This document shows, in pieces, positions 31,187 to 43,710 of a stretch of DNA of 64,000 nt. Origin of the DNA: Pelobates cultripes. Its lineage: Eukaryota; Chordata; Amphibia; Anura; Pelobatidae. The notes under the pieces were generated by a model. That model searched no databases and was not told where the DNA came from. It was given only the letters and a program-made list of their open reading frames with translations. The DNA is taken from positions 138,898,151-138,962,150 of the forward strand of contig OW240916.1 in assembly GCA_933207985.1 (NCBI GenBank), read 5' to 3'. The first letter of the stretch is position 1. Each line of letters starts with the position of its first letter. Made by a program: the position numbers and the translations under genes.

Positions 31187-31990
31187 AATCAAAATAGGAT
31201 CAGCGCTAAAAATGCCACAAAAAATATTTAGTAAAATAGTTAAAAGGCAGCACACCTATAAAGGGGGTACCCTCCTATCCCCTATAGTTAGATAAAGAAC
31301 GGAAAAAATCAAAGGAAATAGGGCACGCCTTTAATAAAAATACATAAATATATAACTAAAATGGTGTGTATATATGAATGAAAATAAAAATATATAAATA
31401 TTGAATGGAATGAAAATAAAAAGATATAAATATTGAATGGATTAAAAGAGTCCAAATTTATAGTCCACAAATAAATGAAGAGTGTTCTTTGTAGCGCAGT
31501 ATAGTCTCTTCCCAGGTGATGACTTGTATTTTTCAATGGGCCATATGTGGAGAGAAATAAAACGACAACCAATGGTACAGTATGTAGTTATAGAGGAATA
31601 TTTATGCAATAAATTGGAATTACTCACAATTTCCAGAGCTAAAATCCAGCTCTGGTATGGAATGCGTGAAGTGGAATGATCCCCACTCAAGGATGTATGG
31701 AGCAGTGACTTGTGGAATAAGTAGTCCACCGAGGATTCCGACCGAAAATTAAAACAGATAAAAATATATAGTGCTCACTGTATGATATAGATTTAAAAAA
31801 GGAGGTATGAAATGTACTTACAAAGTATTGAGCATTCTTCTCTGCTCAATTTTTAGCATATGGGTGGTATGATCCCCACCTAAGGATTTTCCTTAAATTC
31901 GTATTGGCTCAGGTTAGTCAGGTACAGAAATAAAATTAAATAAAAATAGGAATGTGGCAGTAAAAAGTTTGAGGCCCAAACTGTTGGAAC
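31187..31990. repeat. Repeat X, copy 1
   Basis: Interspersed repeat shared with 46121-46935. Both begin near ATCAGCGCTA, have GGCTGC/GGCAGC followed by CCTATAATCCCCTA-like sequence, and contain internal duplicated modules GAATGATCCCCACTCAAGGA and ATCCCCACCTAAGGAT. Non-coding. Family not known; its modules and nearby hammerhead-like folds suggest a Penelope-like or other retroelement. Confidence 0.55.
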
Positions 31991-32493
31991 ACATGCCAAG
32001 GTACAGTTTCGGAACCCATCAGGCAGCAGGTGTGAAGTTTTTTTTATCTTTTCTTTTTTACTTTTTTGTTTTGTGAATATTACTCAATGCATGTTACCTT
32101 TGAGTATTGCCCATGACATATCAAGCAGGTATATGTACTGGCTTGAGTGTGATTTTAGCAAACCCAGAGCTCCTTTGTATTGTATTGTAGGCTTTATGTA
32201 CACTCTCAACTGTATTTCTCTAAAATTAATGTCAGGGTTTACACTTTTTTTCTAGCTAACCTGTGTTGAGGAATCTTATTAGTATAGTTCACATGTCTGC
32301 TGTGGCTTGACTTAATGTGCTGTAGTGTACGCTCCAACATTAATATTCTGTGCAACGACATGTACCCATTACTACATTTCTTTGTTTTTATTTTACTGCA
32401 TTATAGTGGGAGGCATGACACTTTTCCTCTCAAAGGATTTCACATTGTACTATTATCCTCGTGGACGCTGTTATCGATCTTATTATTGAATGT

Positions 32494-32540
32494 ACCTCAC
32501 TGACGAGGCCAAACAAAAGGCCTAAGCAATCGTCTGGGGT
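32494..32540 (+). ncRNA. Hammerhead ribozyme-like fold with two core changes
   Basis: Order: stem I ACCTCA, core CTGACGA (fits CUGANGA), stem II GGCC-AAACAAAA-GGCC, core TAA (expected GAA), stem III GC-AATC-GT (G where A15.1 is expected), cleavage-site C at 32534, stem I TGGGGT. Stem I pairs all six bases (one G-U) and stem II four of four. Two core deviations suggest a decayed type I hammerhead. A T-rich region and AATAAAGCTTTGAATTAC plus an A-run at about 32775-32800 follow, resembling the 3' end of a retroposon. Confidence 0.5.
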
Positions 32541-32921
32541 TTCTGAAGTTCTCGTGCAGAGGGAACTTGCTGGCATTTCGGATCTGGACTGTCCGTACAG
32601 GGGGGACCTGTCTGGTATGCTTCAGATATGTTCTCTCTGTAATGGCACAAGTGATTAAAAACTATTTTGAGACCTGAGCGGGATGTACCAAAGGGCAAGC
32701 TATTGAGTCTCTCTAAGCTTTTGCCCGTTCTTAGAGTTCTCATCCTTTCTTTTTTATTATGGTATGTCTTTGCTCCAATAAAGCTTTGAATTACAAAAAA
32801 AATGATACAAACAATAGCTTTTGCTCTAGTGACAACTAGATGTTTACAGAAATAGCCACTAGTTTATTGTAGTCTTCCAAAACACAACAAGCTAACCTAC
32901 AGTCCCAAAAACCACAGATCT

Positions 32922-33325
32922 ATTCTGTATTATTTTATCTACCTTATTTTGTCCTTTTTGTTTTCTAAGTTTTTGGGATAGCATCTTTTCAGCTCGATTA
33001 CCTTTAGAGTAATATTTAAGTTTCAATCTATCCATATTTTTGGCTATCGTATCCATTAATTTTTGCTTTATTTTTTCTTTAAGTTCTAATATTTTATCAT
33101 GAATTTCAGGAGATGGAGATTGTTTATTAATATGAGTCATGTTTCTTAATTCTGTATATAGATATGCCTGGGTATTATTTTTATCAAGCTGACTTTGTAG
33201 CTTGATAATATGACCTCTTATAACAGCCTTAAAGGCACACCACAAAATAGTTGGATCAATATTTTCTGAGATATTTTCTTTAAAGTAGTTTTTTATATTA
33301 TTTCCTATATAAGTTTTATTTGGTT
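32922..33325 (-). pseudogene. LINE C ORF2, 5' part in inverted orientation
   Basis: Encodes, on the minus strand, the linker before RT (NNIKNYFKENISENIDPTIL, LWCAFKAVIRGHIIKLQSQ, LKLKYYSKGNRAEKMLSQ, NKVDKIIQN). In an unbroken LINE this part lies directly before the sequence at 33326, as LINE A shows at 14400-14850. The inversion joins without apparent loss, which is what twin priming during L1-type integration produces. Confidence 0.85.
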
Positions 33326-35059
33326 CATGGAAAAATAGCATTAACCCCTAGAGAGATTGGAAAGTGTTTTAATGAATATTATGCCAATTTATATAATATA
33401 CCTCAAATCAATACAGATGAGGATATAAAAAATTATCTAAATAATATAAAGAAGTTTCAACTAACACCCATTGAAAACGAACTTTTGAATAAACCTATAA
33501 CTCAGGAGGAGATTATGAAAGCAATAAATGATTTAGAAAGAATTAAAACACCAGGCCCGGATGGGTTTAGTAACCTTTTTTATAAAACATTTAAAGATTT
33601 AATATGCCCACATTTGACCTCTGCTTTTAACATAGCGGCAAACAGAGGATTTTTACCAGCAGAAATGCTTAAAGCTAATATTTTGCCTATTTTGAAAAAT
33701 GATAAAAACCCCACTGATATCAAAAATTATCGTCCGATATCTTTAATAGATGTAGACACTAAGTTATATGCTTCGGTTTTGGCTGCTAGAATAAAAAAAC
33801 TTCTTCCATTGATTATCCATAAAGTTCAAATAGGATATGTACCAGGCAGAAACTCCTATACAAGTATAAGGAAAATTATTAATATCCTGGATGATGCAAA
33901 TAGAAAAGATGTTCCAGTTCTGACTCTGTCGATTGATGCTGAAAAAGCATTCGACAGAGTCAGCTGGAAATACTTAGAAGCCGTTTTAATACACTATGGA
34001 TTGGAAGGTTGGATTAAGAAAGCCATAATGGCGTTATATGTAAACCCAGTTGCACGGACTATTGGATCTAATATTGTCGCCCCATGGTTCCAACTTAGAA
34101 ATGGCACTCGGCAGGGTTGTCCCCTCTCACCATTACTTTACCTGCTGACTATTGAGCCATTGGCTGAGAATATTAGAAATAATAAAGAGATTTATGGTTA
34201 TAAAATAATGGATGAGGATCAAAAAATCAGTTTATATGCTGACGACATTTTAATTACTCTCACAAACCCTAAAAATTCTTTAGACTATATAATGCAAGAA
34301 ATAGAGCGATATAGTCTTATATCAAATTATAAGTTAAATACAAATAAATCTCTGTTATTAGATTTTAACCTTGATAAAAAGATGCAACAAGAGATTAAAA
34401 ATAAATATGATTTTATTTGGGTTAAAGAAAGTATGGATTACTTAGGAATAAAAATAACTAGAGAGATAAATAAGATTATGGAAGTAAATTTCTTAACATT
34501 ATTATTAGACCTTAATAAATGGTTAAAAGATCGCAGAAATCTAGAGATTACTTTTTGGGGACGAATAAATGTTATTAATTCATATGTTATACCAAAATGG
34601 AACTATATGTTTCAAATGTTACCTCTCCATATCCCAATCCATTGGCTTCAATTAATACAAAGAAGTTTTACTCAATACATTTGGAAAGGCAAGAAGCCAA
34701 GATTGAAGCAGTCAATATTAGTGCAGAAAATACATAAAGGTGGACTTGACTATCCATTTATAATGAATAATTTCAAAGCAGCTACTATCCTACATGTGTA
34801 TAGAATGCAAATTAAAGAAAATAAAGATGAGGGATGGTATAAAATGGAAATGAAGGCAGGAGAAGTCTCTAGCTTAGACTGTTTAATTTGGAATATAAAC
34901 AAAATGTCAAAGAAAAAAGAGTACACTAGTATCATTTTAACTCAATTATTAGAAAACTGGTTAAAAATTAAAAAAGCAATGAATATAGAAAAAAAAAGTC
35001 CCAAGTTACTTAGAGTTAGACACTGTAGAAAAACAAGTGGAAAATGTAAATTTAAATAA
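33326..35059 (+). pseudogene. LINE C ORF2: reverse transcriptase
   Basis: Long open frame with the L1-type RT blocks in order: [74 protein letters not shown] and the catalytic LYADDILITL (YADD at about 34238). Downstream is the MDYLGIKI thumb block. The 5' end of ORF2 is missing or inverted, so it cannot make a full protein. A frameshift near 35030 ends it before the C-terminal domain. Confidence 0.85.
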
Positions 35060-35924
35060 TTGGAAAAAAGAAGGGATAAAGACTTTGGACCAATTATTGA
35101 TAGAAGGATCAATCAAAACTTTTGCTCAAATAACAGGGGTATATAATCTCCCGCCTAGAGAGATGTTTAATTTTTTAAGACTTAAAAGTTACATGAATAT
35201 ACACCTTATAATACCAAAATCTAATTTGAGTAATTTGACAGATTTATTATTTACGTCAAAAAAAATCAATAAACCACTTTCTAAAGCTTTGATATTAATC
35301 AAATCAATGGCCAAAGATACAAACCCTACTGCCATACAGGTTTGGAAACAAGAACTGGACATTGATATTAATTTGAATCAATGGGGTTCTTCAATGATGG
35401 ATGTTAAGAAAAATATACATTCATTAAATTTATTAGAAACTCACTTTAAAGTTTTAAACAGGTGGTACTTAGTACCAGCTAAATTGAATAAAATTTATCC
35501 TTTAACTAATCCTATCTGTTGGAGATGTAATAGTATTAGAGGCAATTTTAGACATATTTGGTGGGATTGCCATAAATTAAAGAATCTCTGGTTAAAAATA
35601 CAGCATTTTATATCTAATAATTTAAAACTCGAGTTGACAATTTCTCCAGAGGTAGTTCTGTTACATCTAAATTGGCCTCATATGACATATGAGTTAAAAG
35701 CAATTCTTATACATCTTTTTTTAGCTGCTAAAATAGTAATTGCGAGATGGTGGAAAAAGGATTTAGAAGTCCCCTGGAAGAAAGTTAAAATTCAACTCGA
35801 GTTTCAGATTAAAATGGAGTTGATGCTAAGCAAACAAAGACTAAGTAATAAGGTTTCTGTTTGGTCAAAATGTATTGAGATGATTGGTGTAGAAAATAAT
35901 GCTGATCAATTAGAAGTAGAGTAA
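35037..35924 (+). pseudogene. LINE C ORF2: C-terminal domain
   Basis: 295 codons in the frame after the shift. It contains ETHFKVLNRWYLVPAKLNK and the Cys-His motif CWRCNSIRGNFRHIWWDCHKL typical of the L1-type ORF2 C terminus. It ends at a TAA followed by a 3' UTR. It overlaps the end of the RT frame, so one indel separates them. Confidence 0.8.
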
Positions 35925-36088
35925 TCCCATGAACATTGTAAATAATTATGAGATTTATCTAAATGATTTTACCACTCAATTATGGAAATTTTTTCCTGAT
36001 GTATTTTTCTTTCCCTCCCCTATTCTGCTGCTATGTCGTTTGTGTATTGTAAATTTGTATGATATATGTATTTGTATGATATATGTAT

Positions 36089-38203
36089 TTAACCCCTTAA
36101 GACCGTAGGGCGTACTATTACGCCCTCTAATAGGCGGCTCTAAACGCCGCCGGGCGTAATAGTACGCCCTCCGGTCTTTCTGTACTTACCCGGTCGCCGG
36201 CGGTCCCACGCCGGCGATCGCGGTGGGGGGGACTCCCAGGGAGCCCCCCGCGGCACGACCGTCCTCCAGGAAGCCCCCCGGCCGTGTGAGAGTGGGGTCC
36301 TAGCGAGGACCCCACAATCACATGGCCGGGTATAGCTGGCTTCTGTATTGCCAGCAGGGGGGCTGCCTGTAATTACAGGGGGTCCCCCTGCTGGCTGAAA
36401 ATAAAAGTAAAATAAGTTAAAAGTGTAAAAAAATAAAATTATATATACTTAGATCATATATATATATTATATATATATGATCAAAGTATATATATACACA
36501 TATACATACACACATGTACACCGTCTAGGTGTATTTTACTATTAATATATATATAATTATATATATATATTAATATCAAATTACACGTACACTGATACTG
36601 ATTAAATATATATATAATTATTGTTATATATATATTTATATATATTATAAAAAAAATTAAAATGTAAATACGTTAAAAAATAAAATTACAAAAATAATTA
36701 AAAATAAATAATTAAAAAATATATAGATGTGTGTTATTTCGTTCTAACTGTATTGTGAAATTAATATATATATATATATATCAAAATACACATAGAACGA
36801 AATAATATATATATTTATACACATAAATATATACGTATATATCACTATATATATACCTATATATAAATAAAAATATTTTAAAAAAATTATATAGATATAT
36901 ACATATATATACACATACGTATATATATACATATATTGATTCTACATATATATTTATGTAATATTTTTACATAATTAGGTATCTTAATTAATTACAATTA
37001 GCAGGACCTGCATGACAACCCATGCCGAAAGTAAAGGGAATTTAATTTGCTAGCACTATATTTAACCCTATAACTTTCCGAGACACCATAAAACCTGTAC
37101 ATGGGGGGTACTGTTCTACTCGGGAGACTTCGCTGAACACAAATATTAGTGTTTCAAAACAGTAAAATGTATTACAACGATGATATCGCCAGTAAAAGTG
37201 ACGTTTTTTGCATTTTTCACGCACAAACAGCATTAAACGGACAATATTATTGCTATGATACTTTTTACTGTTTTGAAACACAAATATTTGTGTTCAGTGA
37301 AGTCTCCCGAGTACAACAGTACCCCTCATGTACAGGTTTTATGGTGTTTTCAAAAGTTACAGCGTCAAATATAAGGCTTGCGTTTCATTTTTTTCACATT
37401 AAAATTCGCCAGATTGGTTACGTTGCCTTTGAGACCCTATGGTAGCCCAAGAATGAAAATTACCCCTATGATGGCATACCATTTGCAATAGTAGACAACC
37501 CAAGGTATTGCAAACGGGGTATGTCCAGTCTTTTTTAGTAGCCACTTAGTCACAAACACTGGCCAAAATTGGCGTTTTTTGCATTTTTCACACACAAACA
37601 AATACTAACGCTAACTTTGGCCAGTGTTTGTGACCAAATGGCTACTAAAAAAGACTGGACATACCCCATTTGCAATACCTTGGGTTGTCTACTATTGCAA
37701 ATGGTATGCCATTATGGGTGTAAATTTAATTCCTGGGCTACTATAAAGTCCAAAGGCAACGTAACCAATCTGGCGAATTTCAATTTCAAATGTAACGTGC
37801 TATATTTGACCCTGTAACTTCCCAAAACGCCATAAAACCTGTACATAGGGGGTACTGTTTTACACGTGAGACTTTGCTGAATACAAATATGTGTATTATA
37901 TTGGAATAAAAGCAAACAGTATTATGACACTGACCGTTAAAATGTCATGTAGAACTAAAAAAATCCAAAAAAATTGTATTTTCTCCCATTTTTTTCATAT
38001 TAAATTATGTTTCATAGCTAAATATTTGATATTAAATGAAAGCCCTGTTTCCCCTGAATAAAATGATATATAATAAGGGTGGGTGCATTTACTATGAAAG
38101 AGGTGAATTACGGTTGGACAGACATGTAGCGCAAATGCCAGGTTTTGTTTACATTTTGTTTTGTTCACAACGTGTACATTTGGCTCCGTCCTTAAGGGGT
38201 TAA
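36089..38203. mobile_element. piggyBac-like 2.1-kb non-autonomous element
   Basis: TTAA target at both ends (36089-36092, 38200-38203) and inverted termini TTAACCCCTTAAGACCGTAG / complement of GCTCCGTCCTTAAGGGGTTAA (trimmed). The same terminus bounds an 80-bp element at 56980-57059. The interior has a GC-rich start (CGCCCTCTAATAGGCGG), AT-microsatellite DNA at 36420-36960, and two large nested inverted repeats (37070-37330 and 37380-37800). No transposase frame. Confidence 0.65.
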
Positions 38204-38263
38204 CAAGGATAAAAAAAATATATAAAATAAAGATTAAATATTAAAAAATAAAACCACAGATCT

Positions 38264-39869
38264 AAACGGGGGACAGGGTGTACAATTTATCCCTGCGTTA
38301 GCCTGTGCCTGGGTATACCTGGAACACTTCTTGTGCATGTCTATGCATGAAACAACACATGACATCACACAGATATGCCATGGTAGATAAGAGCTGCCTG
38401 TGTAGTTATACCTGTAATCACTAGCTGGTTATCTGCGCAATTGGAGATCCATGACTATCGATAAAACACTCTGCAATTTTTAGGAAAACACTTGAGGCTC
38501 AAGCCTGGAACTGCTCCAAACAATACTCCTGTCTCGTGTGTTTTTGGAAGAAAAAAAAAGTGTGCTCACAAGTGACAGGACTGCTTTAATTAAAGTAACC
38601 TTATTGTAAATGACCCTACATCTAGAACCATATCTATAAATATATGTATATATAAACATTCACTAGACTTTAAAATTATATTGCTCGGGTAGGTTCAATC
38701 GACCAGTGGCCGTTTAGGGTTCTCGACCTCGAAAAAGTTTCAGGTTAAACCTACACTGATTCTGTAATGGAGCCAAGATGAGTCTGTCCAAAATCTATTG
38801 ATTTTGATCCTGTCGACGCTCGCTACACCTACACTGTCCGATAAATCAATACCTGACAATTTTTAATTATGTTTTACCTATGTTTTATTGTTAAATGCAA
38901 AAAAAGAGAAAAAGGTGAACATGAATGCTTCATGAACACTCCTGATACTGTATCTAGCACATGACATATTTCACGTGGCTGAGATTGCACCTATGCTGTA
39001 TTTAACATTCACAATAAAAATGTTTACATTTTTTTTTTTTATTATATTGCTGTTAAATCATTGCTAAACAATATTGAGGGTCATTATAATCACCCTATTA
39101 GGTGTGCACAGGGGGTGTGCCAGGTGTGCATAGGCACACAGTAATTCAGGGCCAAATTGTCCTTTTATGTGTCTTATCTAGCTCTGCCCAGCACGTATGT
39201 GTGAGTTGGGATAAGCTTATTATGTTTTTGAAGAAATCCTCCGTATACAACTAGTTATTTGTTAAATTTGGATTGGGCACATATTTTAGCTAACTATATT
39301 TTTTTCTCTGGGTGCACACACTAATGTAATGTTCTGTGCACACATATGGTCACCAGATAACAGCATTTCAGTGATGAGTCCAGTGACATTGTAGCATTAC
39401 TTGCAAAATGGTACCCCACATTAGAACTAGGGGTATTCCCTTCATCTAAACAGATAATTGAATGTCACCTCCCTTTTTACCATGCACGATAAACACCTAA
39501 AAACATTGCCTAACCCTGTCAGCACTATGAGAAACTGCAAACATTACAGCCACTCAATGCTCCAAGCAAAAAAGAGAGAGAAAGAGAGAGAGAGAGAGAT
39601 TGAATGATTGATTCCTGGGACACGACAGAAAGAGAGATATGCACCCACATCAAGCTTGATTATAACTGCCGTATACAGAACATAAACCACATAGAATAAT
39701 AGATTTCTCTTGCTGATATGCTAACCCTTACAACCACTGTTAAGTAAATCACCGTGGACGCCTCATGGATAATAGTTGAATCACGAAGAAGACCCAACAT
39801 TACTTATTGCTCAGCAGCTGTTATCGCTGAGTCAGAGGATGCAGCTGATGGTAATAAAGATACTTACAG
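38264..39869. other. Upstream flank of GDA, no other gene seen
   Basis: Mostly unique AT-rich sequence. A GA microsatellite is at 39573-39600 and short GTGTGCACAGG/GTGTGCATAGG repeats lie near 39100. Distal regulatory elements may be here but no specific site can be supported. Confidence 0.5.
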
Positions 39870-40001
39870 TAGGTAGGGAGCTCTATGATTGGCTGGGAGA
39901 GAGCTCAGCCTCCTCCATGTGTAGCGCTGCCCCTGGCTAAGAGAGGTGCGAGTCTTCCTGCAGCTCCATCCCGCACAGACACCTGTTGGCCGCTGATCAC
40001 C
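39870..40001 (+). promoter_or_regulatory. Probable GDA core promoter and 5' UTR
   Basis: GC content rises sharply relative to the surrounding DNA. An inverted CCAAT box (ATTGGCT) lies at about 39889, and there is no clear TATA box. The sequence before the start codon, GATCACC then ATGG, is a good Kozak context. The exact transcription start cannot be read from sequence. Confidence 0.5.
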
Positions 40002-40109
40002 ATGGACACGCTGCAGAGGGTATTTAAAGGAACCTTTGTACATTCCACGCGCAGCTGCGCTATGGAAGTATTGGAACACCACATTCTCGGTGTTGGTACC
40101 TCAGGCAAA
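40002..40109 (+). CDS. GDA: Guanine deaminase, coding exon 1
   Basis: First coding exon of guanine deaminase (cypin), the cytosolic zinc amidohydrolase that converts guanine to xanthine and ammonia; in neurons the same protein binds PSD-95 and tubulin. 36 codons run from ATG 40002 to AAA 40109, followed by the strong donor GTAAGT. Residues 9-16 (KGTFVHST), 21-24 (MEVL) and 27-36 (HILGVGTSGK) match the N-terminal beta-strand region of vertebrate GDA. The exon ends in phase 0 after SGK, and exon 2 at 59530 continues with ILFLE exactly as the family does. The zinc-binding HxH motif lies in later exons beyond the window. Confidence 0.88.
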
Positions 40110-43100
40110 GTAAGTTTTATACCTGCCGAGGGGGAAACAGCACAGAGTATGAATTGGAAATATCATATGCATTGCTTGTAATTTCTAAACTACAAATATG
40201 TTCTGGTAAATTAATAACGTGTGTGCCCAATCACCAGCTATTGAATGGTCCTGAATGTGAAAATATTTCGATTTGGATGTATAATTATGTGTTGGCTTTA
40301 GGTCGCCTCAAGCTGTAATGTAGTCAGTGTAAGTAATGGGTGTGTAATCTCTGGTAGCAGTATGTATGCAAGTTATTTGCTTTTTTGCTGATTTAAGTTT
40401 CCCTTATTCTGGTTAAGTGTCATTTTTTTCACTTGGTTATCAGATGACACAAAGAAAGATCTAACCCTGTAATATTTGAATTAAAATAAATTATTCACTA
40501 AAATAAATCAGACAGAATCACTACGTGAGATAGAAAGCTGGGAACCAGTAATCATTTGCAACTCTTTTGCTTTTGCGATTAACCAGCTTCTTACTGGAAA
40601 CTAAGTTATAATTCCAGCCCTATAGGCTACTTTATTATTCACTTACCTTCCACACAGCCGGGTAAAGAGTTTCTGAACAACCAGCTTGCTTTACCATTTT
40701 GAATGCACCCATTCCTCACTCTCTGTTCCTCTCAACAGCTTACCCAGTGGTATGTGGCACTTAACCCTGGCAGATAAAATTATGTGTGCACATGTCAGTA
40801 TGAAAACTGTTTGCAGAATCCTGTTAAATCAGTGATATTGTACTTATTACATTTTAAAGCAGACATAGAACCCTCACTTCTGAGTAATTCTGATTGTATT
40901 TAAGATTAAAGGACAACTATCATTAAGTGTTAATTTATTATTTTTTAAAGCTTTGTTATATTTAATGTAACCTAATTATATATATTGAAAATTATGTATA
41001 TTTTTTGGGGGGGGCAATCACTTTTTTTATTAAGATGCAAGCAAATACACTTGGCATACAATACCAATATACATCATGAAGCATTAAACAATTATACATT
41101 GGAGATTACAGCACCTCATTTTATATAAGTATGGCAAAACAGTATGCTTATAACAAAAACAAAAAAGAAAAAGGTTTGTAAAATCAAAAGAAGGCAATGT
41201 AGGCATTGATTGCTATGACAGTAGGCATCAGCACAGAGACACACTTAGGCAATAGCTGAGATTGTAATATCTTGAGAACGACTATATAAAACATCATAGG
41301 AAATACATCAGCTGATAGTAGGTAATAACTAGTCAATATATTACCATGGTGTAGAATGAGTAAGCAGTACTAGAATAAGCATGTAAAATACAAGATAATT
41401 GACACTCTTAATCCACTGGAACTAGTTTTAGAAAGCGAAGATTCTCTTGTAGAAGAAACTGGCTGCCACAAAGAAATCATTAACTTGGGGCCTAAAAAGT
41501 AGGCTGTCAGTGATGCATGGAGGGACAGTCAACCGAATCCCAGGCTGGGCAATATTTGTGTATACTTGCAGAGTCCTTTAAGAGATCAGCATGTCAAAGC
41601 CAAAGTAAAGTAGTCCTCCAGTCCCAAGCCTGTCCAAGAGCTGACACTTTGTTTCCACAGACCCAGTGACTCACAGAGCCCAAGTCATTCTGTCAGAGAA
41701 ACTTTGATGACAGTTGTCTTTTAAAACACATGTCTCTATTGGGACAACATGTTCTATTCTACTCTTTTACATTTCAGTTATATCTTACTACCCAGGTGAT
41801 TTAAATAGATGGCTGCAAGCCTGCACTTGTGTTAAGTGGACCAGAGGTGCTAAAATGTGGACATTAAATCCCACCCGGGCCAGACTGGGACAAACATTTT
41901 TCTCTGGCATTTATTAATTACCAGCCTAGAAGGAGGGGCCAGGGCCAGAAAGGCAATGTGTTGAGCCATCACCAATGACAAGCATGCCCTCCCAAAGTGA
42001 ACATGTTATTGCAAAACTCACCCAGACATGCTAAAGGGTTGTGTTTGTTTTGTACAGCGCAAGAAAATGTGAAGGAACACACCTACCCAAAAAACAACAT
42101 AAGCTAATTTAAATTACTATGAGGGCAGTAGTGTCCTGGAATTAAACTGTAAAATTTCTCTCATTGGACACCCCCGAGAGTGACACCCAGACATCTTCAT
42201 TTCAGTGGAGTGGCATTGGCACAGTGCCCTATGCGTTTTAGCTCAGCTATTATTTAATTGCAGATCTAAACATATCTCTTGCAACTGTCTTCCTGACTTC
42301 TGTAACGTTCAGTGCTTCCCTATGAGAAACATTGGATAAGATGCACATGTGCATCCCGTCCCTAATGCTTCTCTATGAGAAGCATTTGTTTGGATGGGAA
42401 TCCAAATGTATGTATTTAGAAACAACTCTCTATTTATAAGATACATTGTCCTTGTTCAAATTATATTTCACTTGAATAATTGTCATTAGTAAGTCACCTA
42501 AAATTTCTCAGAATTGCTCTGAATCTGGCCACAAGTCCTTGTACTCCAAAAATAATGTGTCCCTCTTTGTCTGTTTGAAATGCTGGGAGGTATGGTGAAT
42601 AACTTTGTGAGTGGCAGGACCACGAGGAAGCTGTGATTTAAAACCTCTAAAGCTGCAGAACACAAGCTCCCTAACATAACTGAGGGGGTGCATGGTGAGC
42701 AAAAGAGATCTGATCTCTTTACTGGTCTGTGCGGTGTCAGGAAGCACCTCAATGAATGCTGTCGAGTCTAATACCTTTTTCATGTAATGTAAAAGTTTGT
42801 TAAAGATTTCTATATAGCTCCAATATTCTCAGATTAATCATCAATGCAAGCCCCAAAGCTTTCACTGAGGACTTTGGCCAGAAACTGAACTAAGGTAAAC
42901 TTGCTGAAAGTGATCCCTGAGCTGCAGAATTCTGATAAGTTTTAATACAGTTTGCACGAAAACATACTGTGGTCCAACGAGTCCTGAAATAGGAGCATAG
43001 CCTTTGTGTTTTTCCTAAACAGCATTTTTTGCTATGAGGTATTAAGTCTTCATAATTGAATTATTCAAAGAGCTCCATATTTCTATAATAAGTTAGTAGA

Positions 43101-43439
43101 AAATAAGGTAATTTTATAGCAATTTAGAGGCAAAAAACTGTTTTTAAAGAGTGCCAACTTTATCATAACATTTCAATTTCTCTGCAATAACCCGAACTAG
43201 CATACAATTGGAGCTAGAATTAGAATTCATCAAATAAGACTCCACAGGTAAATCCCAGGAAGATGGATTAGTGTGAGCGTATAAGGAGCGATAGCAATTT
43301 GATTTGTTGCTACCAGCTGAAAATTATTTTGTGCACAAGTCTACTAAATTAGGGCTAGCCTATGAAAATACATCCAATTTGTGTTTAAAGGACACTCCAC
43401 TGCCCAAATTAAAAAAAAAAAAAAAAATTAAAAAATTAT

Positions 43440-43710
43440 ATACAAATATAATGTACAGAAATACTTATACAATACAGACAACTGAGCATAACACAGATAT
43501 CTTCATATTATAATACAAACTGGGCACAACATAAGGATATCTATAAAATACATGGAGCTGAGTACAATACAGAGATAACCATACCATCGATAGAGCGGAG
43601 AAAAAAAAAATTAGAGATATGATACACAGAGCTGGGCACAGTACAAAGATATATATAGAATACACAGAGATGGGTAGACTACAGAGATATCCATAAAACA
43701 GGTAGAACTG
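43440..43710. repeat. Imperfect tandem repeat, about 50-bp unit
   Basis: Units built from ATACAGAGATATCCATA and ACATGGAGCTGAGTACAATAC-like blocks (ACTGAGCATAAC, CTGGGCACAAC, CTGAGTACAAT, CTGGGCACAGT, ATGGGTAGACT) recur about five times. Non-coding. Confidence 0.65.

Larger units (their letters stand above)
32922..38250 (+). mobile_element. LINE C: L1/Tx1-like insertion with 5' inversion
   Basis: Whole insertion bounded by the 13-bp target duplication AAACCACAGATCT (left copy ending 32921, right copy 38251-38263). It contains the inverted 5' part, RT and C-terminal frames, a 3' UTR and, at its very end, an A-rich tail (38204-38250). A piggyBac-like element at 36089-38203 is inserted in its 3' UTR. 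Confidence 0.85.

Noticed and set aside
36127..36321. GC-rich 64-codon frame
   Set aside because: Lies in the GC-rich start of the piggyBac-like element; low-complexity composition.
41714..41917. 67-codon frame in GDA intron 1
   Set aside because: Ends in a degraded transposon terminus, no splice sites or conserved motif.
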